Assembly: GCA_025934485.1 (NCBI GenBank)
Contig: JAICXX010000034.1
Span: 1-41,122, forward strand
Direction: 5' to 3'
Origin: Chitinophagaceae bacterium
GTDB lineage: Bacteria > Bacteroidota > Bacteroidia > Chitinophagales > Chitinophagaceae
DNA length: 41,122 nt
A program made the translations under genes and the position numbers. Shown here in pieces: positions 25,441 through 33,594 of this stretch (position 1 is the stretch's first letter; every line of letters starts with the position of its first letter). A model generated the notes under the pieces. It was not told where the DNA came from. It did not search any database and was given only the letters and a program-made list of their open reading frames with translations.

Positions 25441-26049
25441 ATGGCAGAAACAAAACTGGACCGGCTGACCGATCTCAGCAAAGGATTTAAAGCCTATCTA
25501 TACGATTGTGATGGCACCCTGGCAGATAATATGGGCGCTCACAAAGAGACCTATATCCGCGTTGCGGCAGACAAAGGTCATGAGATAAACGGAGACATCA
25601 TCGATGAGCTCGCCGGCTGGCCCGTGATAAAAGTGGTACAGGAGATCAACAACCGCTACAACACCGACTTCGATCCACAGGAATTCAAGGCGCTCAAATA
25701 CAAGCTCTTCCTGGAAAACTATATCGAGCACACCTTACCGATGGAACATGTGGTCGGGCACCTGAGAAGACATGCCGGTAAAGCTCGCATCGGCGTGGTC
25801 TCGGGCAGTGGGCGCGAAGCCGTGGAAAGAACGCTGCAGGTGCTGGGTATCGCCCACCTCGTGGAGGTCACCGTGTGTGCAGGCGAGACCCAAAGGGGGA
25901 AACCCTATCCCGACCCCTTTATAAAGGCGGCGGAACTGCTGGGTGTGACGCCCGCCGACTGCCTCGTCTTCGAAGACGGCGAAGCAGGAGTGACCGCCGC
26001 CAGGGCCGCAGGCATGAGCTGGGTCCGCATCGACCACCTCAAAACCTAA
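25441..26049 (+). CDS. HAD-family hydrolase (beta-phosphoglucomutase-like)
   Basis: This 202-residue cytoplasmic protein is a HAD phosphatase/phosphomutase. Motif I is YDCDGTLAD, with nucleophile Asp22 and acid/base Asp24. The helical cap follows (about 35-95). Motif II is VVSGSGREAVERTL, motif III includes KPYPDPFIKAAELLG, and motif IV is LVFEDGEAGVTAA. The arrangement resembles beta-phosphoglucomutase or 2-deoxyglucose-6-phosphatase-like enzymes; the substrate is unclear. ATG 25441 is supported by a TATCTTTG box; an ATG at 25387 would need a leader with no homology. Its TAA overlaps the TAG of the convergent T9SS type A gene. Confidence 0.88.
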   Translation: MAETKLDRLTDLSKGFKAYLYDCDGTLADNMGAHKETYIRVAADKGHEINGDIIDELAGWPVIKVVQEINNRYNTDFDPQEFKALKYKLFLENYIEHTLPMEHVVGHLRRHAGKARIGVVSGSGREAVERTLQVLGIAHLVEVTVCAGETQRGKPYPDPFIKAAELLGVTPADCLVFEDGEAGVTAARAAGMSWVRIDHLKT

Positions 26050-28682
26050 TGCACCACCATTATGGCCGTAGTCTGTAACAGCTGCCCGCCATCCAGGATC
26101 TCCAGATAATAGACCCCTGCAGCATAGCTGCTTGTATTCATCGTCACCGTGGCAGCGCCCGGTTCTATAAGCCTCGATTGCACCACCACCCCGGCCGTAT
26201 TCACCAGCCGGAAACCCAGCGGATTGCCCGAACCCGAGCTGCCGATACTGATCGTGAGCGTCGTATTCGCAGGATTGGGATAGATAGTCAAGCTGGCAGC
26301 GGACGAAAACTCGACCACCTTGATCGGCGAGTAGGACGTGCTGCCATCTTCGTTTTGGATGAAGAGCCGGTAGTTGTTCGCACCGGTCGCCGGAGCGACA
26401 TCCGAAAACGAATAGTTGGTCTCCGTGGTCTCCGCCCGTACTACACCGATATTGACCCAGCTCAGACCATCCAGACTACGTTGTATCGTGAAGCTGCCGG
26501 TCTGCCCATCGGGAAAGGCCGCCCATGTCAACAGCGAAGTCCTGCCTTGCGGCACGGCATTGAAATTCCCCAGCACAAGCGGCAGGATAGCCGTATTGGT
26601 ACCCATCACGCTAAACGGAGTGGAGCTGCTGCTGAGGCCGGTGAACGAAGCGCTCGCCGTTCCCGTGGAGACATTGCCACTGCCCGTCACCAATCCCCAG
26701 GTGCCGCCGGCAAACTCCGTGATGCCGATATTCGAACCGTATGTTTGAAAGGCCGAACCTTCCAGGGCAGTTCCCGAATAGGACCAGTTGAGTGCCACGC
26801 TTGTCGAATTGGAACCCGTGGTCTGGGCAATATCCCAGGTGATATCCGTCATTTCCGACAGCATCCCCGAACTCGCCGAAGCGCCCGTCGATTTGCCATT
26901 GGTCGTTACGGCGGGATAGACATAAGTGGAATAGGCAGTATTGTTGTTGTTTCCGGGATTAAGGCTTACCGGCAGATAGTAGGTCGATGTACCTATGGGA
27001 AATATCGTCGTTGCATTTTTGGTTAGGCCTTGAATAGCCAGGTAGCCGGTATTGGTCACTCCATCTCCCGTGATCACATAGCTGCTGTTACTCGCACCCA
27101 GGATGGTTTTAGACCCAGTGGTTATAGTGAGCGGATCGGCGGAGGCATCCAGGTCGCCGCTGCCAAGGGTAAGCTGGTTAGTTACCTTCGTGGCGACACC
27201 GAGCACCACATTCCCACCAGTATTGGCGACCGTTAGATTATAAAAGCTCACGGACGATAAAGCAGCGGACTTGATCACCTGCGGCGCGCTGCCTGAAAAC
27301 AGGAAGGTGCTCGTGCCCGGAGTAAAAGTCCCTTCATTATCGAAAGCCGAAACGCCATTACTGCCCGTGATTTGCACGTTGTTCATGGTGGAGCCGCCAG
27401 TAATGGCGCCGGAGGCATCGAACGTAGCCTTCGAGTTGATATAGAGGCTCAGAAAATTGAAGTTGCCCGTAGCATTTGCCGCGGCCGTCTCGGCGAAGCC
27501 GGGCTCCATATCGATATTCGGATAGTTGGTAGTCGAGTAGGGCTCGATCGCATAATAACCGGCAGAACTTTGCATAGTGGACGATCCCAGTTGCACCGTG
27601 CCTCCTGTGACGGAGTAAAGCGAAATATTCGATCCGCCCATGTCCAGGTCCGAGTTACTGCCTACTCCAGGTTCATCTATAATGATCCTGCCCCCGGACA
27701 TCACGGTTTTTCCACCAGCGACATCCTGAAGCTGGAAGGTAGCATTGTTGGACGGTTCCCGTGAAGTTACTTCCATGGTCCCTCCGGACATATTGAAATC
27801 GATATAGCTGGTACCGTTTTTCGGACTGAATCCCCCGCCGACGGTCAATGATCCGCTGGTGATATATAGCTGGGATGTTCCGCCGCTATATTGGAAATCG
27901 TCCGCGGGTCCGGCATTTAACGCCTGCCCGGTTTGGACGTATACCGTCCCGCCATTTACAAAGAGCTTGCCCAACAAAAGCACGTTGCCGGTAGTCCCCA
28001 AAGACGCCAGGTACATCGTACCATTGTCCGACTCCAGCGTCACCCCATTGGGGATCGTCAATGAATTTGAAGAACCGCTATTATAAGCATTGTTCAGGGT
28101 ACCGGAGTTGTCCATCTGAAAAATACCTCTCGTAAACGTAAAATAATATCTACCACCCGTATTGATACCCGAGATGAAATTGGCATCCTGCACATCGAGC
28201 TCCGTAGTAGCAGAGCCCATATTCATCACCACGGTGCCCGGGATCGAATAGGTTCCACCACCATAGATCGTTGAATTCGCAGCGCCATCGAATGTCAGGC
28301 TCCCATTAGCACTCACTGTGAGGCTGCCTGCATTGTCTAAAGAACCTCCGATGATCAGACTACCGGTGTTCGTCGTGATAGTGCCATTATTGGTCAGCAG
28401 CCCCCCCATGGTTAGTTTGTCACCATTGCTTATCGTTAGCTTGCCTCCCGTATTGACGGTCACCGCGGAGGCCACCGCGGTAGTAGTACTAACTGTAACA
28501 GTAAATCCATTGGGTATGACCACATTGTCGCCAGCGGTCGGAATATTGACGATCTGGCCCCAGGTTGAGGGTGTGGTCCAGTTACCGGTACGGCTTGCCG
28601 TATAAGTAAAAGCTTTTGCAAAATAGGAACCGGATAGCAACAACAAGGTCACTACCACTTGGCGGTAGATTTTCTTGGACAC
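26046..28682 (-). CDS. T9SS type A sorting-domain secreted protein with repetitive beta-rich body
   Basis: This 878-residue protein starts at GTG 28682 (an in-frame stop lies two codons upstream). It has a signal peptide (about 1-24, ending AKA) and an N-terminal ASRTGNWTTPSTW segment often found at the start of surface beta-solenoid proteins. A long body (about 60-700) is rich in Ser, Thr, Gly and Asn with repeated strand-turn units (VTVNTGGKLTIS, GSLTVSANGSLTF), like autotransporter-type beta-solenoids. A fibronectin-like segment (about 705-790) precedes the type A C-terminal domain (about 797-878, starting SLTIYPNPANTTLTI). It is exported by the type IX system and probably cell-surface attached. 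It overlaps the convergent HAD gene at the stops. Confidence 0.87.
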   Translation of the reverse strand: MSKKIYRQVVVTLLLLSGSYFAKAFTYTASRTGNWTTPSTWGQIVNIPTAGDNVVIPNGFTVTVSTTTAVASAVTVNTGGKLTISNGDKLTMGGLLTNNGTITTNTGSLIIGGSLDNAGSLTVSANGSLTFDGAANSTIYGGGTYSIPGTVVMNMGSATTELDVQDANFISGINTGGRYYFTFTRGIFQMDNSGTLNNAYNSGSSNSLTIPNGVTLESDNGTMYLASLGTTGNVLLLGKLFVNGGTVYVQTGQALNAGPADDFQYSGGTSQLYITSGSLTVGGGFSPKNGTSYIDFNMSGGTMEVTSREPSNNATFQLQDVAGGKTVMSGGRIIIDEPGVGSNSDLDMGGSNISLYSVTGGTVQLGSSTMQSSAGYYAIEPYSTTNYPNIDMEPGFAETAAANATGNFNFLSLYINSKATFDASGAITGGSTMNNVQITGSNGVSAFDNEGTFTPGTSTFLFSGSAPQVIKSAALSSVSFYNLTVANTGGNVVLGVATKVTNQLTLGSGDLDASADPLTITTGSKTILGASNSSYVITGDGVTNTGYLAIQGLTKNATTIFPIGTSTYYLPVSLNPGNNNNTAYSTYVYPAVTTNGKSTGASASSGMLSEMTDITWDIAQTTGSNSTSVALNWSYSGTALEGSAFQTYGSNIGITEFAGGTWGLVTGSGNVSTGTASASFTGLSSSSTPFSVMGTNTAILPLVLGNFNAVPQGRTSLLTWAAFPDGQTGSFTIQRSLDGLSWVNIGVVRAETTETNYSFSDVAPATGANNYRLFIQNEDGSTSYSPIKVVEFSSAASLTIYPNPANTTLTISIGSSGSGNPLGFRLVNTAGVVVQSRLIEPGAATVTMNTSSYAAGVYYLEILDGGQLLQTTAIMVVH

Positions 28683-28781
28683 GGTCTAGGGGTTTTAAGT
28701 GGTCTAAATAGTCTTGATAATTTACACTAACGGAAACCACCTAGCAGTATTGCAGAAAACCATGAAAAACAACAAGTTAGT

Positions 28782-28807
28782 ACCCTGGGGTCTATGGGCC
28801 CCAGGGT
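28782..28807 (-). terminator. Hairpin, possible terminator of the VOC gene
   Basis: ACCCTGGGG (28782-28790) and CCCCAGGGT (28799-28807) form a 9-base perfect stem with an 8-base loop. Reading the minus strand, it lies 46 bases past the VOC stop and is followed by ACTAACTTGTTGTTTTTC, where the T run comes late. It may instead act as a site in the leader of the T9SS type A gene. Confidence 0.45.
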
Positions 28808-28852
28808 CTGTCAGGAAGAATTATTCCTTTATTTGTAAGGTAAATGCCAAGG

Positions 28853-29179
28853 TTATTTTTGATGCAGACACAGCCCATTCCCATCCTGATCCTTCAGCCA
28901 CATGAACTTCCCCCAGGGCGTGTCGTCGATCTTCCCCACGGTTACACCGCTGGCGGCAAGCCGTTGGGTCTCTCCCGCGATATTGTCCGTCTCCAGGATG
29001 ATACCCTGAAATTTCGCCAATGATATGGTCGTCTCACAACCGGGCAGCCCCAGCTGTAGCCAGGTCTCGCCATTTCCCATGGGCGCTTCGGCGACCATCT
29101 GGAACCCGAGATTCAAATAAAAGGCCTTTGCTTTTTGCTGATCCGCTACCGGGATCATAATGATTTCAACAGCTTTCAT
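28853..29179 (-). CDS. VOC-family protein (glyoxalase/bleomycin-resistance fold)
   Basis: This 108-residue protein forms a single vicinal-oxygen-chelate domain: N-terminal KAVEIIMIPVADQQKAKAFYLNLGF strand-helix, then WLQLGLPG, a FQGIILETDNIAGETQRLA helix and a C-terminal WGKFMWLKDQDGNGLCLHQ strand. It is typical of Bacteroidota VOC proteins of unknown substrate. The gap to the divergent kinase (29180-29342) carries a GATTGCGACA-containing dyad like the one upstream of the GlxA regulator gene at 33595. Confidence 0.88.
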   Translation of the reverse strand: MKAVEIIMIPVADQQKAKAFYLNLGFQMVAEAPMGNGETWLQLGLPGCETTISLAKFQGIILETDNIAGETQRLAASGVTVGKIDDTPWGKFMWLKDQDGNGLCLHQK

Positions 29180-29246
29180 GCATTTAAAGTTTTCATAAAG
29201 CTAGGTCGATCTCATCGTCTTCCCGCGTGGTAATTCCGCCAATTTT

Positions 29247-29264
29247 GCATGTCGATTGCGACAT
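29247..29264. promoter_or_regulatory. Palindromic candidate operator between VOC and CHASE3 kinase genes
   Basis: ATGTCG (29249-29254) and CGACAT (29259-29264) form a dyad around ATTG. The core GATTGCGACA (29254-29263) is identical to 33562-33571 upstream of the GlxA-family gene, and GCAT sits 3 bases before it in both. It may be a shared regulator site. Confidence 0.4.
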
Positions 29265-29342
29265 TAAAGAGCCATTAATGTTGCGCCGCGGCCGGCGAAC
29301 ACCCGCCGCCTCATAGCATTTATGGTGTAACTTACCTGCGCT

Positions 29343-30827
29343 ATGAAACTGACCACCCAAATCTCCGTGGGTTTCCTCATCGCTATCTCCATCGATGTGG
29401 TGACTACGGCGGTGAATTATGCCCTGGATTCAAGGGTAAAGACTAACTTCGAGTTCCTGAACCGCTCGGAAACCATCGTGCGCAATTCCGGCGCTCTCCA
29501 CAAACAAATGGTGGAAATGCAAAGCGCCTTCCGGGGTTATTTGCTCACCGGTGAGGACCAGCTCCTTTCCCCCTATTACGAAGGCGAAAGAAGTCTCCCC
29601 GCCCTCATCAGCGAAGAACAGGCCCTGGTCCAAAACCCCCGGCAGGAGGTAGCCCTGGATTCCATCGTCTGGCTGCACCAGCACTGGATGGAGTTTTCCC
29701 ATGAACTCATCGGGGCAAAAGAGAAGGAGGTCGCCGATCCCCGGGCCTATCGCAAGCTGTTCGATGCCCAGTTCGAGCAGGGGGTGGAAAATCAATACAA
29801 TAAACGGATTGCCCTGCTTTTCCGTAATTTTGATGACGCGGAATTTGCCGAGCGAAATGCCCGCCGGCAGGCATTGACGACCTCTATCGTCCGTACGGAT
29901 GACTATTCCCTTGCTTCCAGCATTCTGCTGGTCATCGTGGGCGCCGCCATCGCCATTTTTCTCGTAAGAAGGATCTCGACCCGTATCGGTACACAGGTAA
30001 CGCTGGCCGAACGGATCGCCCGCGGCGACTTCGGCAAGGTAAAGGACGATAAGCACGATGAGCTCAGCAGTCTTTCGGTGTCACTGAATCATATGTCCGA
30101 GCGCCTCAGCCGGAATATCGGCGAGCTTGAAAAGAGGAATACCGAGCTGAACCAGTTCGCCTACGTCGTCTCGCATGACCTCAAGGCGCCGGTGCGCGGC
30201 ATCTCCAACGTGGTGCAATGGATCGAAGAGGACCTGGCGGGAGAGATCAGCCCCGTGATGCGCAAATACCTGGATTTTATCCCCGGCCGGATCGCCCGCG
30301 TGCAAAGCCTCATCGACGGCTTGCTGGAATACGCCCGTGCGGGCCGCGATATCGTGGCCGACGAAGAGGTAAATGTGGAAGGTATGGTACGCGAACTCGC
30401 CGAACTCATCGGGATCAGTGAAGCTTCCTTCGTTACGGATAACCTGCCGGTACTCCACACCGAGCGCCTTCCATTACAACAGATCTTCAGCAACCTGCTC
30501 AGCAATGCCATAAAATATGCGGGTCCCCGGGCGAAGATTCGTGTGGCTTGTAAGGAGCATGAAAAAGATTACGAATTTTCCGTTACCGACAATGGCCCGG
30601 GCATCAGCTCGGAATACCATGAAAAAGTGTTCGGACTCTTTCAAACCCTGCGCGAACGGTCGGATACCGAAAGTACTGGCATCGGATTGGCTATTGTAAA
30701 GAAGATCGTAGAAGAACACGGCGGTGTCATCCGCCTGATTTCTTCGGCGGGAAATGGTGCAAGTTTTATTTTTACATGGCCAAAAAAGAAACATGGCATG
30801 AGCGAAGCGGCTGCGTGGCACCTTTGA
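29343..30827 (+). CDS. Membrane-bound histidine kinase with CHASE3 sensor domain
   Basis: This 494-residue kinase has two membrane segments (about 8-26 and 190-208) flanking a periplasmic CHASE3 domain (about 38-175, with FRGYLLTGED). A HAMP linker follows (about 209-262), then the HisKA helix with phospho-acceptor His278 (FAYVVSHDLKAPVR), an N-box with LLSNAIKYAG (385-394), DNGPGIS at 417-423 and GIGLAIV at 446-452. It is complete and should be active. The CheY-like gene begins 17 bases after its stop, a pair arrangement seen with phytochrome-like and CHASE3 kinases. The sensed signal is unknown. Confidence 0.93.
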   Translation: MKLTTQISVGFLIAISIDVVTTAVNYALDSRVKTNFEFLNRSETIVRNSGALHKQMVEMQSAFRGYLLTGEDQLLSPYYEGERSLPALISEEQALVQNPRQEVALDSIVWLHQHWMEFSHELIGAKEKEVADPRAYRKLFDAQFEQGVENQYNKRIALLFRNFDDAEFAERNARRQALTTSIVRTDDYSLASSILLVIVGAAIAIFLVRRISTRIGTQVTLAERIARGDFGKVKDDKHDELSSLSVSLNHMSERLSRNIGELEKRNTELNQFAYVVSHDLKAPVRGISNVVQWIEEDLAGEISPVMRKYLDFIPGRIARVQSLIDGLLEYARAGRDIVADEEVNVEGMVRELAELIGISEASFVTDNLPVLHTERLPLQQIFSNLLSNAIKYAGPRAKIRVACKEHEKDYEFSVTDNGPGISSEYHEKVFGLFQTLRERSDTESTGIGLAIVKKIVEEHGGVIRLISSAGNGASFIFTWPKKKHGMSEAAAWHL

Positions 30828-30844
30828 AAAATAATTAACTCGTC

Positions 30845-31267
30845 ATGAATAAAAATACGATCATGCTGGTCGAGGATGATGAGCTCGACGTGATCAGCGT
30901 ACAACGGTCCCTCAAAAAACTGGAATTGCCCTACGAACTACATACGGCTTTCAACGGCGTGGAGGCGCTCGAGCTGCTGCGCAGCATGGACCCCCTGCCC
31001 GATATCTTATTGCTGGACCTCAACATGCCGCGCATGAATGGCATCGAATTCCTCAAAGTACTCCGCGATGACCCACGGCTTAAAGATATCCGCGTCTTCA
31101 TCATGACCACCTCCGGTGAACAGGCGGACCGCCGCGCGACGGAAAAGCTCGGCGTAGCCGGCTATCTCATCAAACCCATGGGTTATGGCGTGCAGTACAA
31201 CCGCGTGGACTCCATGGAACATTTTGTACACTTCCACCTCCGCAACATGCTCACCGGCCAGGAATGA
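30845..31267 (+). CDS. Single-domain response regulator (CheY-like)
   Basis: This 140-residue receiver domain has no output domain. Phospho-acceptor Asp58 lies in LLLDLNMPRMNG, the acidic pair is Asp11/Asp12 (VEDDE), the switch residues are Thr88 or Thr89 (IMTTS) and Lys110 (YLIKP). It follows the CHASE3 kinase in an operon and is the likely partner. Such stand-alone receivers usually relay phosphate within a phosphorelay or act by protein contact, as in Rcp1-type pairs. The Tat-exported oxidase gene begins 48 bases downstream; a link is possible but unproven. Confidence 0.93.
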   Translation: MNKNTIMLVEDDELDVISVQRSLKKLELPYELHTAFNGVEALELLRSMDPLPDILLLDLNMPRMNGIEFLKVLRDDPRLKDIRVFIMTTSGEQADRRATEKLGVAGYLIKPMGYGVQYNRVDSMEHFVHFHLRNMLTGQE

Positions 31268-31315
31268 TCACCCTCCGTCCCGCCGGGCGATTCGCGGATT
31301 TCCGTATATTGTAGA

Positions 31316-32764
31316 ATGAAGCGGCGCATCTTCCTGAAGAACACCCTCACCGCGAGCGCAGGCCTCGCCCTGGCTCCCCATCTCGAAGCGGCGATGGATC
31401 ACCCCACTCCGAAAAAAATCATCGTCGCAGGCGCCGGCATCACCGGCCTCTGCTGCGCCTACGAACTCATGAAGGCGGGTCATGACGTCCTCGTCCTCGA
31501 AGCCTCCGGCCGGTATGGGGGACATGTCTACACGGGCCGCGACGGCCTGTCGGACGGTCTCTACGCAGACTTTGGCGCCGACCACATTACCGCGCCGGGG
31601 TATGAACGCTTCTTCGACTACGCGAGGGAGTTTGGTCTCACCGTGGTTCCCTATCCCAACGCTGAAGGATCGGAATACGCCTATGACAAGCACAAGCTCA
31701 AGGTCATCGACGGCAGATGGTACACCGCGGAGAAGCTCAAAGACCCCGCAACCCTCGAGTCCTTCGGCTTCGACGAAAAAGAGATCGCTTTCCTCGCACA
31801 GCATCCGTTATACGAGCTGAACGCCTTCTACGTAAAAAAGTACACCGAAAAATTCACCGACCCCTGGCAGCCCTTTGGAGTTGGCTACGACGACTACGAT
31901 AAGATTTCCATTGCGGACCTTTATAAAAAAGAAGGCGCCTCGCCCGGCGCGCTGCGTTTCATGGGCGGACAAAACACCAACGCACTGTACTATCTCTGGC
32001 GGCTTTCGCTCATGTATTCCCGCGGTATCCCCCTCTCGGAAGGCGAGACCTTCCGGCTAAAAGATGGCAATGAACAGCTGCCCCGCGCCTTTGCCCATCG
32101 CCTTGGCACCCGCGTCAGGCTCAGCCACCCCATTACCGCCATCGAACACAACGCCACCGGTGTCACCGTCCACTACCGCGCCTTCAACACCCGCGAAGAG
32201 GCCGCCACCGCCGATGCGCTGGTCAATTGTATCACGCTTCCGGTCTTCCGGAATATCCCCGTGACGCCGGCCCTTTCCCCGGAAAAACAATATGTGGTCG
32301 ACAACCTCGGCTATTCCTCGCATCCCTTTTATGTCTTTGAAGCCGCATCGCGGTTCTGGCTGGACGACGGCATCCCCGGCATCAATATGGAATTCGAACA
32401 CCCGGATATCAATTCGATCTGGCTGCAGCTGGACTCACCCGATACGAACCGCGTCGTCTTAAAAGCCTATGGCCCCGGTGGGCTTTCACCACTACGCGTC
32501 CTGGCCGCCTTCCGCGAGGTCTACCCCGGCAAAAAAGACACCATCGAACAGGCGCTCACCGTCGACTGGACCAAAGACCGATTCGCCCCGGCCTGCGAGA
32601 TGGAGCCTTTCCCCGTGGGCGAGATGCACAAATTCTGGCCGCAGATCATAAAACCCGAAGGCCGCATTTTCTTCGCCGGAACCTACGCCGATACGATGAG
32701 CAGAGGAATGGAATCCTGTCTCCGCAGCGCACTACGGGTGGCGGCTGAAATCAATAAGCTATGA
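31316..32764 (+). CDS. Tat-exported FAD-dependent amine oxidoreductase
   Basis: This 482-residue flavoprotein of the flavin monoamine oxidase family begins with a twin-arginine signal (KRRIFLKNTLTASAG, 2-16), so it is exported folded with FAD bound. The Rossmann motif is VAGAGITGLCCAYEL (37-51), ending with Glu62 (LVLEASGRYGG), and the C-terminal FAD motif is FFAGTYADTMSRGMESCLRSALR. The FAD-proximal GG doublet (YGGHVYTG) fits amine oxidases. The substrate is unknown; polyamine, aromatic amine or amino acid oxidation are the family's usual reactions. Its TGA overlaps the ATG of a cytochrome c gene (ATGA), suggesting the cytochrome takes the electrons. Cytoplasmic amine oxidases use O2, so an exported flavoprotein with a dedicated cytochrome is unusual. 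Confidence 0.85.
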   Translation: MKRRIFLKNTLTASAGLALAPHLEAAMDHPTPKKIIVAGAGITGLCCAYELMKAGHDVLVLEASGRYGGHVYTGRDGLSDGLYADFGADHITAPGYERFFDYAREFGLTVVPYPNAEGSEYAYDKHKLKVIDGRWYTAEKLKDPATLESFGFDEKEIAFLAQHPLYELNAFYVKKYTEKFTDPWQPFGVGYDDYDKISIADLYKKEGASPGALRFMGGQNTNALYYLWRLSLMYSRGIPLSEGETFRLKDGNEQLPRAFAHRLGTRVRLSHPITAIEHNATGVTVHYRAFNTREEAATADALVNCITLPVFRNIPVTPALSPEKQYVVDNLGYSSHPFYVFEAASRFWLDDGIPGINMEFEHPDINSIWLQLDSPDTNRVVLKAYGPGGLSPLRVLAAFREVYPGKKDTIEQALTVDWTKDRFAPACEMEPFPVGEMHKFWPQIIKPEGRIFFAGTYADTMSRGMESCLRSALRVAAEINKL

Positions 32765-33492
32765 TAACCCGCTACCTGTTTATCGCGGCCTTCGTACTGG
32801 TCATGCAGGACAATCACGCCCCGGTCGTAAAGATCCAAAGCCCGGCGGCGCATACAATCGTATCCGCCGGCACGCCGATCCCGTACGAGATCACCGTCAA
32901 AGACGAGGAGGACGGTGACTCGCGCTACGACGAGATCAACCCTAAAGAGGTCGTGCTCATGATCCGCACGGCCCCCGGCTCCCAAAGCACCGTCCACGGT
33001 TCCCAAAGCGCTGCCCACGCAAGCCTCTCCGATCCCCTCAAAGACCCCGGTCTCGCCACCATGGCGCGCTCCAATTGCTTCAACTGCCACCAGTTCAACG
33101 GCAAGCTCATAGGGCCATCCCTGGCCGACATCGCCCGGCGCTATGGCCGGCGGGCCGAGGTGTCCGCGGCGACTATCACCGACACCCTCAGCAAAAGGAT
33201 CAAAGACGGCTCCGCCGGCATCTGGGGCAAAGAAAAAATGCCCTCCCATCCCGAGGTCACCATGGATGACATCCACACGATGGTCCGGTGGATCGAAAAA
33301 TATGCCGCCGCTCCCGGCATCACCTACCTGAACGGCATCTCCGGCGTATTGCAATTCCCGGCCTCCGGCTCAGCCGCCGCTACTCCCGGCACCTACACCC
33401 TCACCGCCGCCTACACCGACCACGGCACCAAAGACACCAAAACCGGACCCTATCTCACTGGCTACGACCCGCTGACCCTCACCGTCAAATGA
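32761..33492 (+). CDS. Cytochrome c with N- and C-terminal beta domains, partner of the flavin oxidase
   Basis: This 243-residue protein has a short, atypical N-terminal hydrophobic segment (about 3-15), then an Ig-like or PKD-like beta domain (about 20-70), a linker with a tandem seven-residue repeat (GSQSTVH then GSQSAAH, 73-86), a class I cytochrome c domain with CFNCH at 106-110 and a likely Met160 ligand (KMPSHP), and a beta tail (190-243). This order is like the c-type modules at the ends of PQQ/ThuA-type glucose dehydrogenase-like proteins in Bacteroidota. It overlaps the flavin oxidase stop by 4 bases and should be the electron acceptor. The signal cleavage site is not clear; the start at 32761 is fixed by the overlap. 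Confidence 0.8.
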   Translation: MITRYLFIAAFVLVMQDNHAPVVKIQSPAAHTIVSAGTPIPYEITVKDEEDGDSRYDEINPKEVVLMIRTAPGSQSTVHGSQSAAHASLSDPLKDPGLATMARSNCFNCHQFNGKLIGPSLADIARRYGRRAEVSAATITDTLSKRIKDGSAGIWGKEKMPSHPEVTMDDIHTMVRWIEKYAAAPGITYLNGISGVLQFPASGSAAATPGTYTLTAAYTDHGTKDTKTGPYLTGYDPLTLTVK

Positions 33493-33541
33493 GCTCCCGT
33501 ATCGCGCGCCAAGCCCCGGCCCCCGGCCCTCAGCAGGCCAA

Positions 33542-33573
33542 ATGCGACAAAATCGCATCTTGATTGCGACAAA
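33542..33573. promoter_or_regulatory. Candidate operator upstream of the GlxA-family gene
   Basis: ATGCGA-caaaa-TCGCAT (33542-33558) is a dyad, and GCGACAAA occurs twice (33544-33551 and 33566-33573), 22 bases apart, about two helical turns, as for AraC-type sites. The second copy lies in GATTGCGACA, which recurs at 29254. The gene ATG is 22 bases downstream. Autoregulation is the simplest guess. Confidence 0.5.
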
Positions 33574-33594
33574 GCAAGAACCTAATTTTAAGGC

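Noticed and set aside
28714..28905. 63-codon frame upstream of the VOC stop
   Set aside because: Non-ATG start, crosses a stable hairpin and overlaps the end of the VOC gene on the other strand; no protein-like segment.
30807..30822. TGGCAC in the end of the CHASE3 kinase gene as a sigma-54 box
   Set aside because: It is inside coding sequence, lacks a matching -12 part, and is a single hit.
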